Shown here: in pieces, positions 1 through 8,670 of the stretch
Layout of the letters: each line of letters opens with the position of its first letter
Position numbering within the stretch: position 1 is the stretch's first letter
From: Clostridium sp.
GTDB lineage: Bacteria; Bacillota; Clostridia; Lachnospirales; Lachnospiraceae
Length of the DNA stretch: 64,000 nt
NCBI GenBank assembly: GCA_023664385.1
Contig: JAMPFU010000001.1
Span: 1 to 64,000 of the forward strand
Reading direction: 5' to 3'
Position numbers and translations under genes: made by a program
Notes under the pieces: generated by a model
Database searches by the model: none
What the model was told of the DNA's origin: nothing
What the model saw: the letters and a program-made list of their open reading frames with translations, nothing else

Positions 1-40
1 GTGCTCTTTCCTTTATCTATTTATTTTTCCTACAAAAACT

Positions 41-250
41 TTACCCTAACCTTTTAGTGTATTCGGTTAAGGTTAGTCCTGTTTCCTCCTGAACCTCCCT
101 TAGGAGACATTCCGTTACCGTCTCACCCTGTTCGACATGTCCTCCGACTCCAATCCATTTTCCCTTATTAAAATCCTTATCCTTTTTGTTACGATAAAGC
201 ATAAGATAACAGCCCTCATGCTCTATGTAGCAAAGCGTTGTTTCTACCAT
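41..250 (-). pseudogene. Truncated Nudix hydrolase (MutT/8-oxo-dGTPase type)
   Basis: N-terminal half of a Nudix hydrolase, a family that cleaves nucleoside diphosphates linked to another group; the closest relatives by eye are MutT-like 8-oxo-dGTPases. Residues 36-58 hold the Nudix box (GGHVEQGET, then REVQEETGL), so the metal-binding REXXEE core is present. The frame stops at residue 69 just after the box, while family members usually run 130-170 residues, and a second in-frame stop follows seven codons later. The start is well supported by GGAGC six bases upstream. It follows the Snf2 helicase gene by 73 bp in the same direction. A C-terminal truncation or recent frameshift is likely; the downstream part lies outside the window, so a split gene cannot be excluded. 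Confidence 0.65.
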
Positions 251-323
251 AACTTGCTCCTAAATTCAAATTAAACAAAATTATTTATTATATCTGCCGA
301 TTTGTCAATAGCTGCTTTTAGTG

Positions 324-2462
324 TCAGAATGGATGAGCATCTCTCTTTACTCCATACATGTTAAGCTGTTTTTCCATTATCTCAGCAATATTTGAGCTGT
401 TTATTATGCTTTCTTCAACATGATCCGACTGTTTGGCGTATATGTCAAACAGCTCCTGCTTTCTGTATAAAATTTTCATTATCTCCTCATCAATGGTATT
501 CTCGGAAAGAAGCCTGTGAACGATTACATTTCTTGTCTGTCCCATTCTATACACTCTTGATACTGCCTGTTCCTCAATGGAAGGCTTAAACTGCGGCTCA
601 CATATGACAACCACACTTGCCGCCTGAATATTCATTCCCGTTCCGCCTGTCTGAATCTGACATACTAAAATTTTTTTATCAGCCCTGTTTGTAAACTCAT
701 CTATGATTGCCTGCCTTTCCTCTGATGAAACGGATCCGTATATAGGCTTGCACGCCAACGTGCCAAACATGTCCACTATAAAATGCACTGTATCCAAGAA
801 AAAAGAAAAAACAACAACCTTTCTGCCCTCATCAATTGCCTCCCCGCAAATGTCCATAAGTCGTTCCGCCTTTGTTGACCTTCTGTAGTCTCCCACGTTC
901 CACGACACCCTTCGGACCTCCATAAAGGTATCATACATAAGCGTTTTTATGTACCTTTCCCTTTCATAGCCGTTCATATCACACCAATCGGATATTTCAA
1001 GCTTTTCCGGCATCTCAGCCCACACATCGTCCCTGTCGCGTCTTAAATAGACCTCTGAAATTCTCTCCTTAAACTCCATAGGCTCATATATTCTGTCCAC
1101 ACCTTCAGCAATATTCAGTTCAGGCTTTAAGGAATTTAATAAAAAACACATTTCCCTTATCTTATTTTCCATAGGTGTTCCCGTCATATAAAGGGCATAT
1201 TCGGTTTTAGAAAGCAGCCGCCTTACGGCAGCCGTCCTGTCCGTATCGGGATTTTTGACATAATGCGCCTCGTCCACGACAAGCATATCAAGCCTTTTGT
1301 CAAATACATTGGAAAACGTCTTTGCAGTTTCATAATTTGTTACCGCAATTCCGCCATTTTCTATCCATTCAGCATATAAAGCTTCCTTTTTATCCCCATG
1401 AATTTTGAAAGCCCTAAGTCCGCTATGCTTTTGTATCTCCCTAACCCAATTGACAACAACGCTTAAGGGACATACAACCAAAAAACTTGTACCTCCCTTT
1501 GCCTGAAGGTGCGCCATTGCAGCAATTGCCTGAATTGTTTTTCCAAGTCCCATCTCGTCTCCAAGCAATACCCTTTTTTGACACAATATAAATTTTGCTC
1601 CAAAATACTGATATTTCCTAAGCTTTGTTTTTATCAAAGAAAAATCCGCACCAAAAGCATTTATTTTAGAAGCAATTTCCTTATTTTGACCGTATTCATC
1701 ATATTCGTAACCAAGCATTTCCTCAAGCAATGTATAATATGTAACGCTGTCCTTTGCAAAATCGCCAAGGGCAGTTGTCATATCTCCATGAAAGGTTGAC
1801 ATAATATAATTCCCCTGTTCAATGGCAAACTTAGTGATGTCATTTTCCAAAAAACAAACGCTGTCATTAAAGGAGGAAAGTAAATACTGCTTCTTTTTTT
1901 CAGAAGCTAACAGCAGATAAAGCCACGACTTTAGCCTTTTTCCATTTGTTATGAATACACGAATAAGCTCGCCGTATTTATCCCTAAATGTTTTTATGTC
2001 ACGGGTGAGATCTTCCGTTATCCTATATACATACAGTAAATGTATAAGCCTTTTATCTTTATCATTGCCATGTGGATTAAGCCTGATTTTAAATCTTTTC
2101 TCATACAGATTTTTTATCATAGCTGCATGATTTAATGCGGTGTCTGCGCTTTGCTTTCCCAATCCGTTTATTTTAATAAGCTGCTGCCTGCTGTAAGATA
2201 AAAGCTTATATACGTCATTTATCCCTGCTTTTTTTAATGCCGATATGCGAACACTGCTTTTATTAAAATTTATGTTCTCAATTGGTATTTTAGCAAGCTT
2301 ATCCTTTAAATACGACTCTTTTTTGCCGATGATAATTTCATTTATCTCAAATATAATTCCTTCGCCTATCAGTAAAGCGCTGTCTGTTAATTTTTTTAAA
2401 TGAATCAGCCTTGAAAGTAATTGTTTCATTGTTTTTTTATCAGGCATTATTTTTTCGCTCAT
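324..2462 (-). CDS. Snf2-family DNA-dependent ATPase/helicase with N-terminal HhH
   Basis: Superfamily 2 Swi2/Snf2-type ATPase of 712 residues that should translocate on double-stranded DNA. The two RecA-like lobes are clear: motif I DEMGLGKT (302-309), motif II DEAH (397-400), motif III TGTP (427-430), and motif VI around QAVSRVYRMGQT near residue 645. The N-terminal 290 residues are not a SWIM or HepA N-terminus that I recognise, but contain a helix-hairpin-helix-like stretch (INGLGKQSADTALNHA, roughly 97-113) that may bind DNA. It lies 20 bp after galE on the same strand, so it is probably transcribed with the galactose genes, although nothing links it to sugar use. Its role is unknown; genome maintenance or transcription-complex remodelling (RapA-like) are guesses. 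Confidence 0.9.
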   Translation of the reverse strand: MSEKIMPDKKTMKQLLSRLIHLKKLTDSALLIGEGIIFEINEIIIGKKESYLKDKLAKIPIENINFNKSSVRISALKKAGINDVYKLLSYSRQQLIKINGLGKQSADTALNHAAMIKNLYEKRFKIRLNPHGNDKDKRLIHLLYVYRITEDLTRDIKTFRDKYGELIRVFITNGKRLKSWLYLLLASEKKKQYLLSSFNDSVCFLENDITKFAIEQGNYIMSTFHGDMTTALGDFAKDSVTYYTLLEEMLGYEYDEYGQNKEIASKINAFGADFSLIKTKLRKYQYFGAKFILCQKRVLLGDEMGLGKTIQAIAAMAHLQAKGGTSFLVVCPLSVVVNWVREIQKHSGLRAFKIHGDKKEALYAEWIENGGIAVTNYETAKTFSNVFDKRLDMLVVDEAHYVKNPDTDRTAAVRRLLSKTEYALYMTGTPMENKIREMCFLLNSLKPELNIAEGVDRIYEPMEFKERISEVYLRRDRDDVWAEMPEKLEISDWCDMNGYERERYIKTLMYDTFMEVRRVSWNVGDYRRSTKAERLMDICGEAIDEGRKVVVFSFFLDTVHFIVDMFGTLACKPIYGSVSSEERQAIIDEFTNRADKKILVCQIQTGGTGMNIQAASVVVICEPQFKPSIEEQAVSRVYRMGQTRNVIVHRLLSENTIDEEIMKILYRKQELFDIYAKQSDHVEESIINSSNIAEIMEKQLNMYGVKRDAHPF

Positions 2463-2482
2463 AGCATCCCCATTAATAAATT

Positions 2483-3502
2483 TTAATTTTCTCCATATCC
2501 GTCAGGGTTCGCAGACTGCCATCTCCATGAATCCTCGCACATTTCCTCTATGCCGTACTCTGCCTCCCATCCAAGCTCTGTCTTGACAAGAGACGGGTCT
2601 GCATAACAGGCTGCTATATCCCCTGCACGCCTTGGCTTTATCTCATATGGAATTTCCTTTCCACATGCCTTTCCAAATGCCTTTATCACGTCAAGCACGC
2701 TGTAGCCCTTTCCCGTTCCAAGATTATAAACCTTTACGCCGGGATTTTCTTTCAGCTTGTCAATCGCCTTTACATGCCCCCTTGCAAGGTCAACGACATG
2801 AATATAATCTCTCACGCCTGTACCGTCCGGCGTGTCATAATCATTTCCGAAAACGCCTACCTGCTCAAGCTTTCCGATTGCCACCTGTGCGACATATGGA
2901 AGAAGATTGTTTGGAATGCCCTTAGGGTCCTCGCCAATCATTCCACTCTTATGCGCTCCTATCGGGTTAAAATATCTGAGCAGTATTACGTTCCACGCAC
3001 TGTCTGCCGTATTCAAATCCGTCAGAATTTGCTCAAGCATATGCTTCGTCCAGCCGTAAGGATTTGTACATACCCCCTTCGGACACTCCTCCGTAATGGG
3101 AATAAATGCAGGCTCTCCATAAACCGTTGCCGAGGAAGAAAAAATAATATTTTTGCAGCCGTTCTCCCTCATTGCCCTGCACAAATGAATGGTTCCACCG
3201 ATATTATTTTCATAGTATTCAAGCGGCTTTGCCACAGACTCTCCCACAGCCTTAAGACCAGCAAAATGAATGACAGCATCGGGCTTTTCCTTTGCAAATA
3301 CGCTGCTCATGGCATCGTAATCTCTTATGTCATTTTCATAAAAGGTTAAACCCTTTCCCGTTATTTCCTTTACCCTGTCCAAAGCCTTTTTGCTTGCGTT
3401 GTAAAGGTTATCGACTACTACAACCTCATATCCCTCATTCAGAAGCTCTACACATGTGTGACTTCCTATATATCCTGCCCCGCCTGTTACAAGTATTTTC
3501 AT
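2483..3502 (-). CDS. galE: UDP-glucose 4-epimerase
   Basis: Interconverts UDP-galactose and UDP-glucose in the Leloir pathway with tightly bound NAD. At 339 residues it has the normal length. The Rossmann signature GGAGYIGS spans residues 7-14, the SSS stretch is at 122-124, and the catalytic YxxxK pair is Tyr149/Lys153 (NPYGWTK). The start at 3502 has AAGGAGG eight bases upstream. It is separated from galT by 174 bp filled with hairpins, and the 5' leader carries the 18-base motif shared with spoIVB, efp and the hybrid kinase. It therefore may have its own post-transcriptional control although it lies in the same direction as galK-galT. The Snf2 gene follows after 20 bp. Confidence 0.97.
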   Translation of the reverse strand: MKILVTGGAGYIGSHTCVELLNEGYEVVVVDNLYNASKKALDRVKEITGKGLTFYENDIRDYDAMSSVFAKEKPDAVIHFAGLKAVGESVAKPLEYYENNIGGTIHLCRAMRENGCKNIIFSSSATVYGEPAFIPITEECPKGVCTNPYGWTKHMLEQILTDLNTADSAWNVILLRYFNPIGAHKSGMIGEDPKGIPNNLLPYVAQVAIGKLEQVGVFGNDYDTPDGTGVRDYIHVVDLARGHVKAIDKLKENPGVKVYNLGTGKGYSVLDVIKAFGKACGKEIPYEIKPRRAGDIAACYADPSLVKTELGWEAEYGIEEMCEDSWRWQSANPDGYGEN

Positions 3503-3520
3503 ATTAAAATCCTCCTTTCT

Positions 3521-3538
3521 TTGAACGTCGCCGCATCC
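3521..3538 (-). promoter_or_regulatory. Shared pre-SD leader motif, galE copy
   Basis: Read toward galE this is GGATGCGGCGACGTTCAA, ending four bases before AAGGAGG. Matching motifs lie directly upstream of the SD of spoIVB (12484-12501), efp (26939-26957) and the hybrid kinase (61149-61166). The function is unknown; placement next to the SD suggests an effect on translation initiation or a repeat that inserts in a fixed orientation. Confidence 0.6.
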
Positions 3539-3664
3539 TAATTTTGCTTCGCAATATGCTCCGATTTACAAAGTAAATCGAGAACTCTGCGGCGGCACAG
3601 TGTCACGGCGACTGTGTCGCCGGACATACTGCATGTCAGGTTTTCATAGAAAACTTGACACAAT
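3522..3664. repeat. Array of consecutive hairpins between galT and galE
   Basis: Nearly the whole galT-galE gap is inverted repeat. Reading left to right: ATTTTGC-TTC-GCAATAT, CGATTTAC-AAA-GTAAATCG, an outer pairing of TCGCCGCA with TGCGGCGG, CGGCGAC-TGT-GTCGCCG, GACAT-ACTGC-ATGTC, and AGGTTTTC-ATA-GAAAACTT. It resembles the modular hairpin repeats at 12.5, 26.7 and 32.5 kb in style and in its GAAC end, though most modules differ in sequence. A mobile REP/MITE-like element or an mRNA-processing/stability block between two cistrons would both fit. Confidence 0.7.
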
Positions 3665-3676
3665 CTCCATAGAACT

Positions 3677-5272
3677 TTATGCCTCATTCACATAATCTAT
3701 AAAACGCATAAATGCCTTTTGCCCCTCCTCATCTCTCTTATACACGCCTGCACAGAGGAGAACCTTTTGAAATACATTTCCTATTTCAAGCTTGAGAATC
3801 TCCATGAGCTGCTCTTTCATAATAGTTTCGTCACGGGAATTATCACATACAACGCCCTTAAATGTATCGCCCAAACCCGCTCCATCAGTACAGACCTTTC
3901 CACATACAGCGTCACATTTATCCCGAAATGTATCGACCCATGCGGCATGCTTTGCAAGGTCAGGGTCAATGCTTAAATCACTGCCCGCAAAAATGGCGTC
4001 TGCAAGCTTTTCCAATTCACCCTTGAGCCTTGAAGGAAGCACTGCAAGACCCATAACCTCAATCAGCCCTATGTTCTCCTTCTTAATGTTGTGATATTCT
4101 TCCCAAGGGTGAAACAGTCCAAGAGGATGCTCCTTAGTGGTTATGTTATTTCTGAGAACAAGGTCAAGCTCGTATCTTCCTGCTTTCATGCGGGCAATCG
4201 GAGTGATTGTATTGTGCATTTCCCCATCGGTTTCGGCATAAATATATGCTGCCTCATCGGTGTACGCCCTCCAGCACCTTAGTATTTTATCTGCAAGCTC
4301 TATCACCCGTTCCCTGTCGAAAGAATTAAGCCTTATGACCGACATCGGCCATTTCACAATGCCTGCATCCACATCAGGAAACCCCTCAAAGCAGAGTGCA
4401 GTTTCAACAGGCGCCTTCTCCATTGCAAAGGTATAATTTCCACCCTGAAAATGATCGTGGGAAAGTATGGAGCCTCCTACAATCGGCAGGTCTGCGTTTG
4501 AACCCACAAAATAGTGTGGAAACAAATCAATAAAGTCAAACATTTTCACAAATGTATTTCTATCAACCCGCATTGGAACGTGCTCACCATTAAATACAAT
4601 GCAATGTTCATTGTAATAAACATACGGTGAATATTGGAATCCCCATCTGCATCCGTTAATCTCAATGGGAATAATTCTATGATTCTGCCTTGCAGGGTGG
4701 TCTATTCTTCCCGCATAGCCCTCATTTTCAATACATAACTGGCATTTTGGATATGAGGTAGATGTAACCGTTTTTGCAAGCGCAATCATCTTCGGGTCTT
4801 TCTCAGGCTTTGACAGATTTATTGTTATGTCCATTTCTCCGTACTCCGTATCTACAACCCATTTCATATCCCTTTTGATACGATATGTCCTTATATAATC
4901 TGACGCCTTGGAAAGCGCATAGTAATAATCGGTTGCGTCCTTTGGCGATATTTTGTATCTGTCCCAAAACTCCTTTATGATGCTGCTCGGTTTTTCCAGC
5001 AGCACGTTCATAATTCTTGTGTCAAACAAATCCTTAAGGACAACGGAATCCTCCTTGATTATTCCCTTTGAAAGCGCATAGTCAAGCATTTCCTTTAATG
5101 TATTTTCCAAATCCTCAGGCGTGTTTATTTCATCGACTGCTTCAGGCTCCTCATAAGCCTCAAGCCCAAGCTCCATAAGGAGCATGTTTGTTGTATATAT
5201 TTCATCCTCCGGCTTAATAAGCTTTTTTTCAAGCCCGTATTTTATTAACTTTTTTATACAGGAATTTATCAT
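3677..5272 (-). CDS. galT: UDP-glucose-hexose-1-phosphate uridylyltransferase, class II
   Basis: Transfers UMP between UDP-glucose and galactose-1-phosphate, the middle Leloir step. Its 531 residues and layout match the class II GalT of low-GC Gram-positives rather than the roughly 350-residue HIT-type GalT. Visible landmarks are PKCQLC (175-180), PYVYYNEH near 216-223, and the HDHFQGG motif (272-278) carrying the presumed uridylylated histidine region. The start at 5272 has AGGAGG close upstream, 14 bp after the galK stop, so galK and galT are translated from one message. A long hairpin-rich gap follows before galE. Confidence 0.96.
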   Translation of the reverse strand: MINSCIKKLIKYGLEKKLIKPEDEIYTTNMLLMELGLEAYEEPEAVDEINTPEDLENTLKEMLDYALSKGIIKEDSVVLKDLFDTRIMNVLLEKPSSIIKEFWDRYKISPKDATDYYYALSKASDYIRTYRIKRDMKWVVDTEYGEMDITINLSKPEKDPKMIALAKTVTSTSYPKCQLCIENEGYAGRIDHPARQNHRIIPIEINGCRWGFQYSPYVYYNEHCIVFNGEHVPMRVDRNTFVKMFDFIDLFPHYFVGSNADLPIVGGSILSHDHFQGGNYTFAMEKAPVETALCFEGFPDVDAGIVKWPMSVIRLNSFDRERVIELADKILRCWRAYTDEAAYIYAETDGEMHNTITPIARMKAGRYELDLVLRNNITTKEHPLGLFHPWEEYHNIKKENIGLIEVMGLAVLPSRLKGELEKLADAIFAGSDLSIDPDLAKHAAWVDTFRDKCDAVCGKVCTDGAGLGDTFKGVVCDNSRDETIMKEQLMEILKLEIGNVFQKVLLCAGVYKRDEEGQKAFMRFIDYVNEA

Positions 5273-5286
5273 GCCGTTTCAACCTC

Positions 5287-6570
5287 CTACACAACCTTTA
5301 TTCCACCATACGGTCTTATCTTAAGTACATGGCAGCTTCCCTCACCAAATATTTTTTCCATTGCCTTTTTATATTCCGGCACTGCATCGTTTTTGACAAA
5401 CGCCTGCATCGTGCCTGCAAAGCCGCCTCCATGGACACGGCTTGCTCCTTTGTCTCCCAAAACGCTTTCCGAAACAGCAAGCGCAATCGTTACATTTTGT
5501 GCAGTCAAATCATTGGGGCTATATATGTTCTGCAAATATTTTGCTGAAGAATTACCACTTTGTTCCAGCACCTCCAAAAAGCCTGCATAGTCTGAAGCAC
5601 GAAGCCTGCTGACAGCTTTATCCACACGGTTTTCTTCCGTATAAAAATGGATTGCCCGAAGCACTGCCCTGTCTGAAACCTTATCCCGAAGGACGGCTAT
5701 GTTTTTATAAAATTTTTCCTCCGGTACATCCCGAAGATAATCCTTTCCAAAATATTCTGCCACCTGACGCATTTCCTCAGGTATGGCAGCATAGTCAGGC
5801 GTAAGGTCAGCGTGTGAGCCTTTTGTGTCCACGATACAGAGACTAAGCCCAGCCTCCTCAAAATTACATTCAACCTTCTCCACTACAGGCTTTGTCGTAT
5901 TTGCGAAATCAATGTATACCATACCGCCAACGCTGCATGCCATCTGATCCATAAGCCCGCAAGGTTTTCCAAAATATTCATTTTCAGCATACTGTCCGAT
6001 TTTTGCAATGTCAACGGCTGAAACCGTCATGTCATTATATAGTCCTGATAGTATTGTTCCGATCAGGCTTTCAAAGGCTGCAGAGGAGGACATGCCGGCT
6101 CCCATAATCACGTCGCTTGTAACATATGCCTTAAAGCCGCCCAGCTTATAGCCCAAATTTTTTAAGCCTGCAAGCACGCCTCTTATGAGAGCAGTTGTAG
6201 TGTCCTTCTCACTTTCCCTTTTTGCAACATCAGTAACGTCTATTACCTCCATTGGAAAATCGCCTGACACAAGCCTTACTGCATTGTCCTCTGTTTTTGA
6301 TACTATGGCTATGGCATCAAGGTTAATCGAGGTCGCAAGAACAACACCATTTTGGTGGTCGGTATGATTTCCACACACCTCGCTTCTTCCAGGCGCACTG
6401 TATAGTTCAATTTCATTTTCCTCAGGGAAAAGCTTTGAGAAACTGTCAATGGCACTTACATACCGTTCACGGTTATACTTTACTCTGTCAGGTTCAACAT
6501 AAATGGATTTTATTCTGTCATCCATAGCTCCCTTCAATAAATCATGCCTTAATTTATCAATATTGTTCAT
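5287..6570 (-). CDS. galK: Galactokinase
   Basis: GHMP-family kinase that phosphorylates galactose to galactose-1-phosphate. At 427 residues it is slightly longer than the common 390 because of an N-terminal helix. It has the galactokinase signature GRSEVCGNHTDH (61-72), the ATP-binding loop GAGMSSSAAFE (157-167), the catalytic aspartate in GLMDQMAC (about 208) and the C-terminal GGGFAGT. The usual GRxNxIGEHTDY reads GRSEVCGNHTDH here, as in several Lachnospiraceae and Bifidobacterium enzymes. GGGAGGCAGG precedes the ATG. A possible extended -10 in the 77 bp gap after the beta-galactosidase gene could give it an internal promoter. Confidence 0.96.
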   Translation of the reverse strand: MNNIDKLRHDLLKGAMDDRIKSIYVEPDRVKYNRERYVSAIDSFSKLFPEENEIELYSAPGRSEVCGNHTDHQNGVVLATSINLDAIAIVSKTEDNAVRLVSGDFPMEVIDVTDVAKRESEKDTTTALIRGVLAGLKNLGYKLGGFKAYVTSDVIMGAGMSSSAAFESLIGTILSGLYNDMTVSAVDIAKIGQYAENEYFGKPCGLMDQMACSVGGMVYIDFANTTKPVVEKVECNFEEAGLSLCIVDTKGSHADLTPDYAAIPEEMRQVAEYFGKDYLRDVPEEKFYKNIAVLRDKVSDRAVLRAIHFYTEENRVDKAVSRLRASDYAGFLEVLEQSGNSSAKYLQNIYSPNDLTAQNVTIALAVSESVLGDKGASRVHGGGFAGTMQAFVKNDAVPEYKKAMEKIFGEGSCHVLKIRPYGGIKVV

Positions 6571-6602
6571 GTCCTGCCTCCCTTGGAATACTGTTTACGC
6601 AC

Positions 6603-6611
6603 ATTATACCA
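6603..6611 (-). promoter_or_regulatory. Possible extended -10 promoter before galK
   Basis: On the minus strand TGGTATAAT is a perfect extended -10 (TGnTATAAT) about 33 bases before the galK ATG. No good -35 lies at 17 bp (AATGAT), which is usual for extended -10 promoters. It would let galKT be expressed without lacS and the beta-galactosidase. Confidence 0.45.
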
Positions 6612-6647
6612 TATCTATACCAAAAATCATTCCAATTTATAAAAAAC

Positions 6648-8603
6648 TTACGTTTCCTCTACAATTTTACACTCAAAGGCTTCAAGCTCCATGCCGTCAA
6701 CCGTAATCTTTGACTGATTATGATTGATATACATTTTTATCCTCTGATTTTCGCTGCCCCGTTCCACAATCTCAACGCCTTCCTCAGATGGATGCATCTG
6801 TATATCATTTTCACGCATGGCAGTCTCCATAAGCAGCTTTAAAATTTTTTCCTCAAGACCACAGCCGATATAATAAACGCTTCCCTTTTCATATCTTTTT
6901 CTCGTAACGGCTGCATATCCCATATAAAACAAATCTCCGTATGAAAAAAGCATTTCTGCCGTCTCGTCATCTAAAATCATATCCCTGAATATTCCACCAT
7001 ATCCGTTTATTTTCTTATAATCGCCGTGTCCGATAACCGGAAATGCATCATACTCCTGGAGACTTTCTGTTTCCTCCACGGTTATTCCCGTAAGCTCATT
7101 ATAATTTACAGGTATCGTCTTTCCAAATGGAATATTGTTGTCCACATCCTTAATTGCACATCTGTAGGTGAGAACTGCCGTACCACCATTTTTTACAAAC
7201 GCCTTGAGTCTTTGTTCCATTTCAGGCTTTGTAATAATAAGCTGTGGCAGAATAACGATTTTATAGCCTGAAAGATCCCTGTCCCATGGTATGATGTCAA
7301 CCCCCACATTTACATCATAAAATGCCTTATAAAACTTCTGCATTTCTGCCTGCGGGTCAAGCAGCAGACTCTGCCTTTGTATACGGAAGGAGGCAAGGCT
7401 GTCATAATCATATACAATCGCAACATCATTTTTTATTTCAGCAGATAATTCAGCTTCATAGCCTGAGATGTTGTTAAAAAAATCCTGCACCTCATAAAAT
7501 CTTCTTCTCTTTACGTTATCCGCATCAATGACCCCATAACAAAACTGCTCTGCACCCTTTGTTGCTCCACGGTATCTGAAATACATAAGTCCGTCACAGC
7601 CATGCGCCATGCCCTGGTAGGACCACATTTTTGCCTGATTGGGTCTTGGAAGAAAGCCGGTAACATCATGTCCCTGCGCTCCCATAATTGCCTCGGTTAT
7701 CCAAAAATTTTCTCCCTTGAGTCCTCTTATATAATCAAGTCCAAATGCGATTTCATGTGGAGGAAGGGGCTCCTTTTGCCCTCCCCATACGGGATAATTA
7801 TTATAGGCAGTCTTATCAATGGAAGCAGCAACCCTTGAATAATCTACATGCTTTGTAAGTCCTCCGCCCGGAAAATCATGCATAACCACAGCATCAGGTG
7901 CTATTTCCTTAATGAGCTTTGCCTGAAAATCTATAAAGTCCACAATCAGCCTGCTTCTGAACCGTTCCCAATCAAGGCGAAGGGATGGATTGTGGGTCGT
8001 TATTGTCTCCATAGGCGTAGGTATCTCCTCAAAGGAATTGTATTCCTGCGACCAAAAGGTTGTACCATAGGTTTCATTTAATTTATCTATATCATCCTCA
8101 AATTTTTCTTTCAAAAATTCCTGAAAACGCTTCCTGCAATTCTCGCAAAAGCAGACATCGCTTCCCTCATGTCCAATCTCATTGTCTATCTGCCATGCAG
8201 CAATCGCCTTTTCCTCCTTATAATGCTCCACAAGCGCTCTCACAATTTTCTCAGAATATTTATACATATGAGGGCTGGAAAAACAGTAAACATGCCTTCC
8301 TCCAAAGGTTCTCTTTTTTCCTCCCTCATACTCTGAAAGTATGCTTGGGTGTTTTTTTGCAAGCCACGCAGGTATGGTTGCCGTCGGCGTTCCCATAATT
8401 ACCTTCAAGCCCCGCTTTTTTGCCTTTTCAATCACGTTATCAAAAAACGAAAAATCATAACATCCCTTTTCCTTCTCCATCAAATGCCATGAAAATTCCC
8501 CAATTCTGATTACGTTGCAGCCAAGCTCCACAATCGTATCTAAATCCTGCTCAAGCATGGCTATGTCCCACTGCTCCGGGTAATAATCTACTCCTAACAA
8601 CAT
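6648..8603 (-). CDS. Beta-galactosidase, glycoside hydrolase family 42
   Basis: Cytoplasmic GH42 enzyme of 651 residues that hydrolyses beta-galactosides; no signal peptide. The acid/base is Glu142 in AAWQIDNEIG and the nucleophile is Glu304 in WITEAIMG. Cys107 together with Cys151, Cys153 and Cys156 (CFCENC) matches the zinc site seen in many GH42 enzymes. The C-terminal part has the expected glutamine-amidotransferase-like trimerisation domain (around 390-600). AGGAGG precedes ATG at 8603. It lies 67 bp after the GPH symporter and 77 bp before galK, which fits uptake of lactose or a galacto-oligosaccharide, cleavage, then the Leloir pathway. GH42 enzymes often prefer plant galactan or galacto-oligosaccharides over lactose, so the natural substrate is open. 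Confidence 0.94.
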   Translation of the reverse strand: MLLGVDYYPEQWDIAMLEQDLDTIVELGCNVIRIGEFSWHLMEKEKGCYDFSFFDNVIEKAKKRGLKVIMGTPTATIPAWLAKKHPSILSEYEGGKKRTFGGRHVYCFSSPHMYKYSEKIVRALVEHYKEEKAIAAWQIDNEIGHEGSDVCFCENCRKRFQEFLKEKFEDDIDKLNETYGTTFWSQEYNSFEEIPTPMETITTHNPSLRLDWERFRSRLIVDFIDFQAKLIKEIAPDAVVMHDFPGGGLTKHVDYSRVAASIDKTAYNNYPVWGGQKEPLPPHEIAFGLDYIRGLKGENFWITEAIMGAQGHDVTGFLPRPNQAKMWSYQGMAHGCDGLMYFRYRGATKGAEQFCYGVIDADNVKRRRFYEVQDFFNNISGYEAELSAEIKNDVAIVYDYDSLASFRIQRQSLLLDPQAEMQKFYKAFYDVNVGVDIIPWDRDLSGYKIVILPQLIITKPEMEQRLKAFVKNGGTAVLTYRCAIKDVDNNIPFGKTIPVNYNELTGITVEETESLQEYDAFPVIGHGDYKKINGYGGIFRDMILDDETAEMLFSYGDLFYMGYAAVTRKRYEKGSVYYIGCGLEEKILKLLMETAMRENDIQMHPSEEGVEIVERGSENQRIKMYINHNQSKITVDGMELEAFECKIVEET

Positions 8604-8670
8604 CTGTTTATCCTCCTATTTTCATATGGTGTGGATTGCCTATATCCATAACATGACAACCTCTTTCCTT

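Noticed and set aside
2774-3349. 191-residue plus-strand ORF antisense to galE
   Set aside because: galE motifs and SD are clear on the other strand and the antisense frame matches no family.
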